Shown: positions 1 to 6,636 of the stretch, in pieces
How positions within the stretch are numbered: the stretch's first letter is position 1
How the letters are laid out: the number at the start of each line of letters is the position of its first letter
DNA from: Thermus kawarayensis JCM 12314
GTDB lineage: Bacteria; Deinococcota; Deinococci; Deinococcales; Thermaceae
Assembly: GCA_001311545.1 (NCBI GenBank)
Contig: BBBL01000073.1
Coordinates: forward strand, 1 to 7,377
Direction of reading: 5' to 3'
Length of the DNA: 7,377 bases
Position numbers and translations under genes: made by a program
The notes under the pieces: generated by a model
The model's database searches: none
Told to the model about the DNA's origin: nothing
The model's input: the letters and a program-made list of their open reading frames with translations, nothing else

Positions 1-81
1 CAGGCCCTTGCCCCCCAAAGCCCCGGCCGCCGCCATGGCGGCCCCCGCCTTGAGAAGATCCCTGCGCTTCACCTTTGCCAT
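1..81 (-). CDS. Tat-exported protein, N-terminal fragment (possibly SoxC-like)
   Basis: Only the first 27 codons are in the window; the gene runs off the left edge. The ATG at 81-79 follows a GGAGGGAAG ribosome site and lies 9 bases after the stop of the DUF302-like gene, so it belongs to the same leftward operon. The peptide begins MAKVKRRDLLKAG and continues with an Ala/Gly-rich hydrophobic stretch, which is a classic twin-arginine signal (RRDLLK). This means the protein probably folds with a cofactor in the cytoplasm before export. In Sox loci, the Tat-exported molybdenum protein SoxC (sulfane dehydrogenase) is a common downstream partner, so SoxC or another molybdopterin oxidoreductase is a reasonable guess. 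No catalytic domain is visible, so this identity is inference from context only. Confidence 0.6.
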   Translation of the reverse strand, partial: MAKVKRRDLLKAGAAMAAAGALGGKGL

Positions 82-90
82 CTTCCCTCC

Positions 91-940
91 TCACTGACCA
101 GGGCGGTAGGGAGCCCCGCCCGTGGTTTCCAGGATCTCCGTCATGACCTGCCGGGCCTCCTGCAGCATGGGCACCGCCTGCGAGCCCATCACCCGGGGCA
201 TGATGGTCATGAGCATGGGCTCAATGGCCCCCACCAGGACGTCCCTCCCCATCTGCATGGCGAAGAAGCGGCAGGGGGCGGCGAAACCCCCGGCGGGCTG
301 GGTGAGGAACATGATGCGGGCCCACTCGCTCTTGCAGGGCATGATCACCGTCACCGGCCCCACCTTGACGTTGGGGAGGAGGTTGAGCCGTGGGCGGTGA
401 GCTCGGACTCCACCAGGAGCACCACGTCCTCCACCTTGGCCCCGGGCACCCGGTAGAGGAGGGCGGGCATCATGCCGCTTTGGGGGTCGGGCATGAGGCG
501 GGGGCCACCCGCTTCACGGGGCCGAGACGGCCCAAAGCGGCCTCGAGGCGCCAGGTGAGGCGCTCCACCTCCCCGCCGTAGACCTGGAGCATGGAGAAGA
601 GGAGCCTGCGTCAAAGGTGCCCACCATGTACCGCTTCCCCTCCCCGGTGACGAAGACCGTGGGGGCAGAACGATGGCGGCCATGGGGTTCTTGCTCACGG
701 CCTCGGCGCTTCCCTTCTCCGGCTTGAGCACGATCAGGCGGTAATCGGGGAAGCCCGGGCCCGTCACCTGGCGCACCTGCTCGCCCAGGTTCAGGACCCG
801 CTCCACCTCCAGGCCCGAGCCTTGAGGGCCTGGAGGGTCTTGGCCTCCACCTCCTCCAAGGAGCCTTGGACCTCCACCACCAGGGACTGGGCGGAGGCCA
901 GACCCAGGACCAGGGTCAAAAGGGCAACCAGTTTCCTCAT
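91..940 (-). CDS. Secreted protein with two DUF302-like halves, five apparent frameshifts
   Basis: The ATG at 940-938 overlaps the rhodanese stop (ATGA) and the stop is TGA at 93-91. The frame breaks five times, near 816-820, 661-665, 604-605, 500-504 and 387-388. Adding one base at each site gives exactly 284 residues. The protein starts with a Sec signal ending near LASAQ (residue 18). Residues about 19-140 hold a helix (EEVEAKTLQALK) followed by a DYRLIVLKP strand and a VLPPTVFVTGEGKRYMVG block, resembling the DUF302 fold. Residues about 165-284 repeat this plan (AKVEDVVLLVESEL, then VTVIMPCKSEW) and carry two cysteines, Cys204 and Cys225. DUF302 proteins have no settled function but often sit beside sulfur genes. 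A periplasmic sulfur-handling or chaperone role is inferred. The DUF302 match is by eye and moderately sure. Confidence 0.6.
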
Positions 941-1367
941 GATCCTCCCTCCACAGGAAGGCCGGCGTCCAGCCAGCCTTTGAAGCCGTGGCTATGTTTT
1001 TGGCGTTCTTGTAGCCTATGGCCTGCAGAAACGCCGCCACCACCGCCGAGACGCTCCCCGAGTTGCAGTAGACGAGGATGAGCGCCTCCTTGTCCTTAGG
1101 AAGCTCGGCCAGGCGGTCCGGGACCTCCCCGGCGTAGATGTGCACCGAGCCCGGGATGTACCCCTTCTTCCGCTCCTCCAGGGTGCGCACGTCCAGAAGG
1201 AAGGGCTCAAAGAGGAGAAGGTCCCGGGCCTCCGTGGGGTAGACCAGATAGCTCGCCGGGGGCACCCGCTTGAGGAACCGGCCGAAGGCCTGGGTCCAGC
1301 CCTCCTCCCCCTGGGCCTTCCCCAGGGCGAGGAGGGGTAGAAGGGCGAGGAGGTCCCGGCGGCGCAT
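937..1367 (-). CDS. Secreted single-domain rhodanese, one apparent frameshift
   Basis: Rhodanese sulfurtransferase domain, moving sulfane sulfur through a cysteine persulfide, here exported to the periplasm. The ATG at 1367 lies two bases after the soxA2 stop. Residues 1-19 form a signal peptide with an RRR start (Sec or Tat). The domain shows LLDVRTLEERKKGYIPGSVH (about 57-76), the typical substrate-side motif, and the catalytic loop VYCNSGSVS with Cys101. The usual CxxGxR(S/T) loop has Val in place of Arg, which may alter substrate binding. The open frame breaks near 987-990. With one base restored the protein ends GFKGWLDAGLPVEGGS, the normal rhodanese C-terminus, at a TGA (939-937) overlapping the next ATG. 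Restored length is 143 residues. It may pass sulfane sulfur to or from SoxYZ; that link is inferred from operon position. Confidence 0.85.
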
Positions 1368-1369
1368 CC

Positions 1370-2176
1370 TTACCTCGTGAAGAAGGGCAACTCCTCAAAG
1401 GCGTGCCCGGCCTTGGTGGCCTCGGCCAGGATGTAGGTGGCCAGGGCGATGTGCGCATCGGAGTAGAACTCCGGCTTGGGGATGCCGATGGACTCGTAGC
1501 AGAAGTCTATGCGGTCCTCAAAGGTGTAGAGGCGGTCCTCCTCAAAACGGTAGGCGGGCCACTCGTTGCCCAGGCCCTGCTTGGGGCTCCTGACCGGGGA
1601 AAGCCGCACCCGCTGGCCGGCGTACTGGTCGTGGCAGACGGCGCAGCTCATGTCCCTTGGGCCTGCCCGGGTATACCAAAGCTCCCGGCCCAGGTTGTAC
1701 ATGGCGAGCTCCTGGGGGTGCTTGGGCACCACCTGGATCTTGGCCTTGGAGGAGAAGGAGGCGATGTAGGTGGTGATGGCCCGCACCTCGTCCCGCTTGA
1801 TCTCCTGGGGCTTGAAGCCCTGCACCCGCTGCATGCAGGTGTAGACCCTACTCTCCAGGTCCTCCACCCTTCCCGTGTCGGGGAAGTACTTGGGGAGGAG
1901 GGCGTAGACCCCTTCCAGGACCCCCGGGCCCTTGCCGAAGTCGCAGGCCTCGAGGGTCTTGCCCGAAGGCCCCTTCCGGTGGAAGAGCTCCTTCCCCTCC
2001 TCGGCGAAGAGCTCCCCCGGAAGGACGCCAAAGGTTTCCAGGTACATCTGCCGCTGGCGCATGGCCTCCTCAAAGGGGTCCAGGGGCTTGCTCTGCTGCG
2101 TGTAGGCCACAAGCCCTCCCAGCGCCCCCAGGGCCACCCCTGCCAGCAAGGCCAAACGCTTCTTCCGCACGCTCAC
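1370..2176 (-). CDS. soxA: SoxA-type monoheme cytochrome c, second copy, probably membrane-anchored
   Basis: SoxA subunit of the SoxXA thiosulfate-oxidising cytochrome; with SoxX it forms the bond between thiosulfate and the SoxY cysteine. The frame is intact at 268 residues. The GTG start at 2176 follows GGAGGTGA, which overlaps the soxX2 stop. One heme site, CAVCH, is at residues 178-182. The catalytic/ligand cysteine is Cys226 in RIDFCYESI. The first heme of diheme SoxA is absent, but Cys78 (EACDFG) and Cys114 (YTCMQR) remain where monoheme SoxA proteins form a disulfide. The N-terminus (MSVRKKRLALLAG to about residue 26) is hydrophobic with no clear Ala-x-Ala cut site, so it may stay as a membrane anchor, unlike the first copy. 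It forms a pair with the upstream soxX2. Paralogue of the gene at 5030-5803. Confidence 0.88.
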   Translation of the reverse strand: MSVRKKRLALLAGVALGALGGLVAYTQQSKPLDPFEEAMRQRQMYLETFGVLPGELFAEEGKELFHRKGPSGKTLEACDFGKGPGVLEGVYALLPKYFPDTGRVEDLESRVYTCMQRVQGFKPQEIKRDEVRAITTYIASFSSKAKIQVVPKHPQELAMYNLGRELWYTRAGPRDMSCAVCHDQYAGQRVRLSPVRSPKQGLGNEWPAYRFEEDRLYTFEDRIDFCYESIGIPKPEFYSDAHIALATYILAEATKAGHAFEELPFFTR

Positions 2177-2179
2177 GAC

Positions 2180-2736
2180 TCACCTCCGGTTGATGGGGGA
2201 CTCGGGGTCAAGAAGGAAGGCCACCAGGTCGGCGGTTTCCTCGGGGGTGAAGAGGCCGTGGACCCCGCCCCGGTACATGAGGGAACAGGGCACGAAGGCC
2301 CAGGCGTTGTAGATCTTCTCGTAGGTGTACCGCACCACCGCCTCCGACTGCCCCCGCTGGCCGTAGCCCGTGAGGCTCGGCCCCATGGTGCCGTGGGCCA
2401 CCTCTCCCGGCACCCCGGCGTGGCAGGCGTAGCAGTTGCCCCGCTTGGGGTCGGTGAAGACCTTCTCCCCGTTTTTCCAGTCCCCCATGAGCTTCCCGCC
2501 CGCAGTAGCGGATCAGGGCCTTCTGCTCCGCCAGGAACTGGGGGATAAGGTCCGGGGGCAGCTTGTCCCGGTACTGGGAACAGAGGGCCTGCCCCTTGTC
2601 CTGGGAAAGCATCACCTTGGCGAACCCGGGGCCTCCGCTTTGGATGGCGGCCTCGAGGCGGGCCCGGAAAGGCCCCTGGGAGAGCCCCAGGCCCAAGACC
2701 AAAACGCCCACGGCCAAAACCGCTTTTTTTTCTCAT
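2180..2736 (-). CDS. soxX: SoxX-type monoheme cytochrome c, second copy, two apparent frameshifts
   Basis: SoxX subunit, the electron-accepting partner of SoxA. The ATG (2736-2734) overlaps the soxB TGA. Two frame breaks are seen. The first is an 8-base A run (2724-2731) right after the start; seven A would give the signal peptide MRKKAVLAVGVLVLG. The second is near 2501-2507, where the paralogue reads YPAGGK and this copy has a lone T between the Tyr and Ala codons. Restored length is about 184-185 residues. The heme site is CYACH (about 102-106). The Met ligand lies in CSLMYRGG, and the end, LTPEE-type helix then LLDPESPINRR, is typical of SoxX. An N-terminal extension of about 80 residues carries LCSQYRDKLPPDLIP, shared with copy one. 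The next gene is its likely partner soxA2, 3 bases downstream. Confidence 0.85.
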
Positions 2737-4452
2737 TCCCACACCTCCGGCACGCGGTAGTTGCGCCCCAAAACCTTGACGTTGGGCTCGGGCGGGACGC
2801 GCACCCGGCCCACGGACCTGAGGTAGTCGGCCAAGATCTCGTAGATGGGCCTGGGCTCGTGGCCTGGCTTGGCCTCCCCCACCCGCTGGAGCCTGCCCCC
2901 GTAGGCGGCCACCAGGTAGCGGCGGTTGGGGTCCAGGGGTTTGCCGTTAAGGGCGATCTCCCCCACCCGGCGGCCCGCGGGGGCATCGGGGTCCAGGACG
3001 TAGGTGAGGCCGTGTGTCCGGCTCACGTCCCCGCCTTGCTGGTAGAAGGGGTCGGGGGTGAAGACGTTGCTGGCGATGTCCTCCAGCACGGCCTTGATCT
3101 GCTCCCCCCGCAGGTAGAAGAGGTAGAGCTCGGGGTAGGTGAAGCCGGTAAAGGCGTAGAGGTGGTCCCAGGTGATGGCCTGCCCCGGGAGGAGGGTGGT
3201 CCCCCAGCGCACCGCCGGGCTGAAGACCACCTCCACCTCGGGGTAGAGGGCCCTCACCGCCTGGCCCACCAGCTGGTCCCAGGTGGAGTAGAGGGTGTCC
3301 CGCTTGTAGAGGAGGGTCTCGGAAACCGCCAAGGGGGCGAAGAGGTGGTTTCGGTGAGGGGCGAGCCGGGCCTCGAGGAAGGCCTCCACGTCCTCGGCCT
3401 TGGGAAGGTGCTGGGCCAAAACGGGAAGCACCCGCACCCGGAGGTTGGCGATGCCGCCCTTCCAAAGCTTCAGGTCCACCCGCATGAGGGCCTTGCCGGC
3501 GGCGCTCCCCGCCACGATCCAGGTCTTCCCCACCCGCCAGGGCAAGGGGGTGAGGTCGTGGGTGTGGCCGGAGAGGATGAGGTCAATCCCCCGCACCCTC
3601 TCGGCGAGGGCGGCGTCCAGTTGCATCCCGTTGTGGGAGAGGAGGACCACGCGTTCGCCCCCTCGGAGCGGGCCTTGTCCACCGCCTCCTGGAGCCTCCT
3701 CTCGTCCAGGGCGAAGGAAAGGCCCTCCGTGAAGGCCTCGGGGTGGGAAACCTTCACGTAGGGGTAGCTCGCCCCCACCACCGCCAGGGCATAGGACCCC
3801 ACCGGGTGAATCCGGTAGGCAGGGAAGAGGGGGTCCCCGAAAAGCTCGTCCACGATGTTGTAGGAGAGGAACTCCCCCCGGAAGGTCTTAAGAAGCTCCT
3901 CCACCCTTTCCCGCCCCAGGGTCCACTCCCAGTGGGAGACCATGTGGTCCACGCCCACGAGGTTCTGCCACGCCACGATGGCCTCCCCCTGGGTGAGGAG
4001 GGAGAGGCCGGAGTTGGTCCAGGTATCCCCGCCGTCCAGGACCAGCGCCCGCCCTCCCTCCGCCTCCACCCGGGCCTTCTGGTCTCGGATGAGGGCGGTG
4101 AGGGCGGAGAGGCCTCCCACGGGGCCGAAGGCCTGGGCCAGGGTCATGAAGTCCAGGTAGGAGAGGAGGTAGGCGAGGGGCGTCCCCCGGGCCACCCCGT
4201 AGTAGCGAAGGATGGCCTCCCCCGTGAGGTACCCGGGGCGGCCCATGAGGGCTTGGGGGCGATGAGGTTGGGGGGCTCCATGAAGTAGTGGGGAAAGGCC
4301 TGGCCGTGGAGGTCGGAGAAGTAGAGGAGGGTGGCGTTGCCGAAGGGAGGGAGGTCGTAGAGGGACGAAGGGTTCTCCAGGGCCTTGGCCGCCCCCTTAG
4401 GCCCCAAAACGGCCAGGGCGGAAAGAAGCTTGAGGAGCTCCCTGCGGTTCAT
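2733..4452 (-). CDS. soxB: SoxB sulfate thiohydrolase, two apparent frameshifts
   Basis: SoxB is the dimanganese periplasmic hydrolase of the 5'-nucleotidase/metallophosphoesterase family that releases sulfate from SoxY-bound thiosulfonate. The ATG at 4452 overlaps the soxX1 stop (ATGA). The N-terminus MNRRELLKLLSALAVLG is a twin-arginine signal. Metal and active-site motifs appear in order: YFSDLHGQ (Asp47, His49), LVLDGGDTWTNS (Asp143), MVSHWEWTLG (His174), LLSHNGMQLD (His274) and LSGHTHD (His297, His299). A C-terminal 5'-nucleotidase domain follows, with GFTYPELYLFYLRGEQI and YLVAAYGGRLQRVGE. The frame breaks near 4249-4252 and at 3650-3651. One restored base at each gives NLIAPKALMGRPGY and EGANAVVLLSHNG, and a total of 573 residues, normal for SoxB. 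The second break would otherwise remove the SHNG and GHTH ligands. It lies between the two SoxXA pairs. Confidence 0.95.
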
Positions 4453-5020
4453 CTAGACCCCACCGCTGGCTTGGTGTTGAACTCGCTCTCCGGGTCCAGG
4501 AGGTAGCCACCACGTCGGCGATCTCCTCCGGGGTGAGGAGGCCCTGGGCCCCGAAGCGGTACATGACCGTGCAGGGGAAGTAGGCCCAGGAGTTGTAGAT
4601 CACCTCGTAGGTGTAGCGCTGCACCGCCTCGGACTGGCCCCGCTTGAGGCCGTACTTCTCCAGGCTCGGCCCCACATCCCCCCCCAGGTGGACCGGGGAG
4701 CCGAAGTGGCAGGAGAAGCAGTTGGCCTTCTGCAGGTTGTTAAAGATGGCCCCGCCCTTTTTCCAGTCCCCCATGAGCTTCCCGCCCGCCGGGTACTGGA
4801 TCTGGGCCCGCTGCTCCTCCAGGAACTTGGGAAGGAGGTCTGCGGGCAGGCGGTTTTGGTGGAGGGAGCAGAGGGCCTGGTCGGGCCTTTGGTTCGCAAA
4901 AACCTCGGCGTAGGCCTTGCCTCCCGTCTGGATGAGCTTAAGCTCCCCCTCGGCGAAGTAGCGCTGGGCCAGGGCGAAGGCCAGGGCAAAGGCTAAAAAG
5001 GCTACAAGAACCTTCCGCAT
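4449..5020 (-). CDS. soxX: SoxX-type monoheme cytochrome c, first copy, one apparent frameshift
   Basis: SoxX subunit of SoxXA. The ATG at 5020 follows GGAGGA, 9 bases after the soxA1 stop. A clear Sec signal (MRKVLVAFLAFALAFALAQ) makes it periplasmic. The single heme motif is CFSCH (residues 101-105). GPSLEKYGLKRGQSEA and the distal Met ligand in CTVMYRFG (Met153) are SoxX hallmarks. An N-terminal region of about 80 residues (RPDQALCSLHQNRLP...YPAGGKLMGDWKKGG) precedes the heme domain and is shared with copy two. The frame breaks at 4505-4506. With one base restored the end reads IADVVAYLLDPESEFN and stops at TGA 4451-4449, overlapping the soxB ATG, for 190 residues. Unrepaired, the frame runs on into soxB to 4397 with a nonsense tail. 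Its partner is the soxA just upstream. Confidence 0.9.
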
Positions 5021-5029
5021 GCTTCCTCC

Positions 5030-5803
5030 TCACCGCACGAAGGCGGGCCACTCCTCCACCACCGCCCCGTTTGCGTGGTAGGCCAGGAAGAGCTCCAAAG
5101 CCAGGACGGGCTGGGAGTAAAGGGCAGGCTGGGGGTGGGCGATGTTGCCGTAGCAGGCCCGGATGCGGTCCTGCATGGTCCAGGTCTGGTCGTTGGAGTA
5201 GCGGTAGGCGGGCCAGTGCGTCCAGGACTTGTCCTTGCCCAGGACATCGGCGTAGGGCAGGACCCCGGCGCGACGCCCCACGTAGGTCACGTGGCAGGTG
5301 GCGCACCCCACGTCCCGGGCCCCGGTGCGGGCGTAGAAGAGCTTCTCCCCTAGGGCGTAAAGCTCCCGTTCCTCCGGAAAGAGGAGGCGCACCTGGATTT
5401 TGTGCCCCGTGGACTTGCTGGCCACGTAAAAAGCCACGGCCACCACCTCGGAGCGCTTGACCTGTTCGGGCTTGTACCCCTGGACCCGGGTCATGCAGGT
5501 GACGATGCGGCTGTCCAGATCCTCCACCCTGCCCGTATCCAGGAAGTAGCGGGGAAGCCGGGCGGCCGCTCCCTCCAACACCCCTTTCCCCAGGCCGAAG
5601 TCGCACTCGGCCATGGTTTTGCCGGAAGGCCCTTTACGGCGGAAAAGCTCCTCCCCTTGCGCCACCACCAGCTCCGTGGGGAGGATGCCCGCGGTCTTTA
5701 GGAGAAGCTCCTTTTGGCGCTTGGCCTCCTCCCTGGGGTCCACATCCCCCTGGGCCAGGGCCACGGCCAGGAGGAGAAGCGCCAAAAGCACCGCCTTCTG
5801 CAT
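5030..5803 (-). CDS. soxA: SoxA-type monoheme cytochrome c, first copy
   Basis: SoxA subunit of SoxXA, catalysing oxidative attachment of thiosulfate to SoxY. The start chosen is the ATG at 5803, with GGAGGT five bases upstream and a good signal peptide (MQKAVLLALLLLAVALAQ). Longer upstream frames overlap soxZ and encode an Arg/Pro-rich shadow. The 257-residue frame is intact. The heme site CATCH is at 167-171, preceded by FYARTGARDVG. The active-site cysteine, which becomes a persulfide heme ligand in characterised SoxA, is Cys217 in RIRACYGNI. Cys67 and Cys103 stand where monoheme SoxA proteins keep a disulfide in place of the lost first heme. Its cleavable signal suggests a soluble SoxXA, in contrast to soxA2. 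The two SoxA proteins are alike along their whole length, notably RKGPSGKT and DTGRVEDL. Confidence 0.92.
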   Translation of the reverse strand: MQKAVLLALLLLAVALAQGDVDPREEAKRQKELLLKTAGILPTELVVAQGEELFRRKGPSGKTMAECDFGLGKGVLEGAAARLPRYFLDTGRVEDLDSRIVTCMTRVQGYKPEQVKRSEVVAVAFYVASKSTGHKIQVRLLFPEERELYALGEKLFYARTGARDVGCATCHVTYVGRRAGVLPYADVLGKDKSWTHWPAYRYSNDQTWTMQDRIRACYGNIAHPQPALYSQPVLALELFLAYHANGAVVEEWPAFVR

Positions 5804-5818
5804 ACGCCACCTCCATAA

Positions 5819-5843
5819 AGGCGCCCGGGAAAGCCCGGCGCCT
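5819..5843 (-). promoter_or_regulatory. Strong GC hairpin between soxZ and soxA1
   Basis: In the sense (leftward) direction AGGCGCCGGG pairs with CCCGGGCGCCT around a CTTT loop, with one bulged base. It fills most of the 43-base gap between soxZ and soxA1. Only TTTA follows, so it is at best a weak terminator; the soxA1 ribosome site comes directly after. It could act as a partial attenuator or protect the 3' end of a soxWYZ message, which would raise the carrier SoxYZ above the catalytic subunits. The fold is seen by eye; the role is inferred. Confidence 0.55.
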
Positions 5844-5846
5844 GCC

Positions 5847-6173
5847 CTACGCCAGCTCCAGCTTGACCGTGCCCTCGCCCGTGTCCCCGTCGGTGTCCTT
5901 GAGCCTGACGGTGAAGGTCCCGGCCTTCTCCGCCTTGAACTTGAAGCCGTAGAGGGGGTTGGCGCTGGTGGAAGGCCCGGGGCGGGCCTCCGCCACCTTC
6001 TCCCCCTCAAAGTAGACCTCCACCAGGTTGATGTACTTGGCGGGGATGAGCTTCCCCTCGGCGTCCCGGCGGGTGCCGGGCTCGTTGGGGTGCTGGGCCA
6101 CCGCCTGGAGCTTGAACTCCTCGCCCACCTTGGGCTTGGCCGGGGTCGTGCGTACGATCACGCGAATCGCCAT
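5847..6173 (-). CDS. soxZ: SoxZ, sulfur-carrier partner subunit
   Basis: SoxZ binds SoxY to form the periplasmic carrier SoxYZ, on which thiosulfate is processed. The frame is intact at 108 residues, normal for the family. The ATG at 6173 follows GGAGGT and lies 11 bases after the soxY stop. The sequence is an all-beta immunoglobulin-like protein: MAIRVIVRTTPAKPKVGEEF, AVAQHPNEPGTRRDAEGKLIP, the central INLVEVYFEGEKV strand, then ANPLYGFKFKAEKAGTFTV and DTDG. It has no signal peptide or cysteine, which fits export by riding with Tat-borne SoxY. It is followed by a stable hairpin before soxA1. Confidence 0.96.
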   Translation of the reverse strand: MAIRVIVRTTPAKPKVGEEFKLQAVAQHPNEPGTRRDAEGKLIPAKYINLVEVYFEGEKVAEARPGPSTSANPLYGFKFKAEKAGTFTVRLKDTDGDTGEGTVKLELA

Positions 6174-6184
6174 GGCTCACCTCC

Positions 6185-6636
6185 TTAACCGCACCCGCCC
6201 ACCGTGACCCGGGTGCTGGCCGAGGCCAGGAGAAGCTTCCCGTCCGCCGTTTCCACCACCGCACGGATGGCCGTGGTCTCCGCCAGGCGCACCCGGGTGG
6301 CGTAGTAGGGTAGGGCCTTCATGGGCATGAAGCTCACCAGGCGGGGAGTGGGGTTCTTGTCGGCGAAAAGGTGGACGGCCTTGACCTGGGCCGAGGGCAG
6401 GTTGACCTCCACCTCGGCGGGCACGTTGGCCCCGCTTTCGGCGATGGCAGGCATGGTGAGCTTCACCAGATCGGAAGGGGCGAGGTCCTTGAAGCCCTTG
6501 CCCAGGGTCTCCTGCAGGGCCTTTTCCAGGTGGGCCAGGTCCTCGCCCTCGAGGCCCTGGGCCTCACGGGAAGCCCCGAAAGGGCCACGGCCCCCAGGGT
6601 CATGCCGGTTGCCTTTAGAAACGCTCGCCTATTCAC
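6185..6636 (-). CDS. soxY: SoxY sulfur-carrier protein, one apparent frameshift
   Basis: SoxY carries sulfur intermediates on a cysteine near its C-terminus and is the hub of the pathway. A GTG start at 6636 is placed by GGGAGGT four bases upstream and by the twin-arginine signal VNRRAFLKATGMTLGAVALSG. The frame breaks in a G run at 6574-6577. Five G instead of four joins it to ASREAQGLEGEDLAHLEK and then to the main body (LVKLTMPAIAESGANVP, HLFADKNPTPRLVSFMP). The protein ends TVGGCG, the swinging arm with the carrier cysteine; many SoxY proteins end GGCGG, so this arm is one Gly shorter. Restored length is 150 residues. If the break were real, an internal ATG at 6466 would give a 93-residue form without an export signal. 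The start overlaps the end of soxW. Confidence 0.92.

Noticed and set aside
351..1367. A single 338-residue leftward protein joining rhodanese to later sequence
   Set aside because: After about residue 126 the reading is a frameshifted nonsense translation through the DUF302-like gene. Restoring one base near 988 gives a normal rhodanese end and a proper start for the next gene.
1403..2548. Long rightward open frame of 381 codons opposite soxA2 and soxX2
   Set aside because: It is antisense to clear SoxA/SoxX genes, is rich in Gly, Leu, His and Val as expected for the complement of GC-rich codons, and shows no domain or signal.
2436..3761. Long rightward open frame of 441 codons opposite soxB
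   Set aside because: Same antisense effect; composition is low in complexity and it runs across two genes without relation to their ends.
5030..6010. SoxA1 beginning at 6010 with a 69-residue extension
   Set aside because: The extension is an Arg/Pro-rich shadow of soxZ; the ATG at 5803 has a good ribosome site and signal peptide.
6185..6466. A short SoxY of 93 residues starting at the internal ATG 6466
   Set aside because: It lacks the export signal and N-terminal helix of SoxY. The missing part is encoded directly upstream, one base out of frame.
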